From the NCBI RefSeq assembly GCF_001640805.2, contig NC_066851.1, positions 11,397,550 to 11,461,549 of the forward strand: a DNA stretch of 64,000 bases, read 5' to 3'. Shown one piece after another: positions 63,744 to 64,000 of this stretch (position 1 is its first letter; every line of letters begins with the position of its first letter). Both the position numbers and the translations under genes were made by a program. The notes below the pieces were generated by a model. It saw nothing but the letters and a program-made list of their open reading frames with translations. It did not search any database and had not been told where the DNA came from. This DNA comes from Lates calcarifer. Lineage: Eukaryota > Chordata > Actinopteri > Centropomidae.

Positions 63744-64000
63744 TTATTATTATTATTTTTTTTCTTCTTTTTCCGCCTCTTAGATCGGCTTTTTGAGGGC
63801 CTTAACATGCGTGAAAACTTACCAAAATTTGCAGACGCGTCAGGCACGGCGAAAAATTTAATAATTTAGGGGTCTTGAGCATGGGCGTGGTAAAATGCCC
63901 TCGGTAGCGCCACCTACATTTTTAAACGGAACAGCCCCTCAAGCCCGTTGCGCCTAAAAATCTGAAAATCTGCACACATATGTAACATCCCATGACGCAC
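63744..64000 (+). repeat. Tandem complex repeat, unit 4 (cut by window end)
   Basis: The (TTA)n tract and the first ~240 bp of the body match units 1-3 and carry the unit 1/2-type bases (gggcgtggtaaaatgccctc). It lacks the palindromic modules, like unit 3. The array continues beyond the window. Confidence 0.9.

Noticed and set aside
1..64000. tRNA, rRNA, CRISPR arrays, bacterial operons, viral genes
   Set aside because: I looked for tRNA box-B-like sequences, regular spaced repeats, and retroviral or other viral protein motifs and saw none. The window is eukaryotic nuclear DNA.

Overview
This window looks like nuclear DNA from a ray-finned (probably percomorph) fish. It is AT-rich and gene-poor, has long (TG)n and (TTA)n microsatellites, and carries dispersed repeats I recognise as common in teleost genomes. 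There are no operons, no dense ORFs and no RNA genes that I can find. Nearly every ORF over 60 codons has no recognisable protein signature and behaves like a chance ORF. No gene could be named.

Positions 1-56,260 are mostly non-coding and fit long introns or an intergenic stretch. The best coding evidence is a plus-strand exon at 1484-1647 with strong splice sites and 54 open codons. A possible 36-nt microexon at 13217-13252 and a GC-rich possible terminal exon at 50114-50343 share its phase. If the three belong to one gene, the model is a membrane protein with a short basic cytosolic tail ending in Cys-Leu-Val-Met. That linkage is inference. Three weaker exon candidates (15962-16019, 33083-33196, 55759-55889) are given low confidence. 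Scattered here are degraded interspersed repeats, a near-perfect 26-bp-stem hairpin at 9138-9200, microsatellites, and several blocks that look like conserved non-coding elements by base composition only.

Positions 56,268-64,000 are a head-to-tail tandem array of a ~2.47-kb complex repeat: two nearly identical full units, a third with a rearranged start and interior, and the start of a fourth. A complete unit runs in this order: two tandem copies of a palindromic module beginning GGGCCCGAGC, a (TTA)n tract, a ~0.9-kb body, a (TG)n tract, a 153-bp repeat R1, ~0.85 kb of unique sequence, a second copy R2, and a 145-bp CpG-rich tail ending GCAGCTTTAATTA. Unit 3 carries a broken Tc1/mariner transposase fragment and a perfect 26-bp palindrome. 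Units 3 and 4 lack the 5' palindromic modules. Markers in R1 and R2 suggest exchange between them. This array is the most unusual structure in the window.
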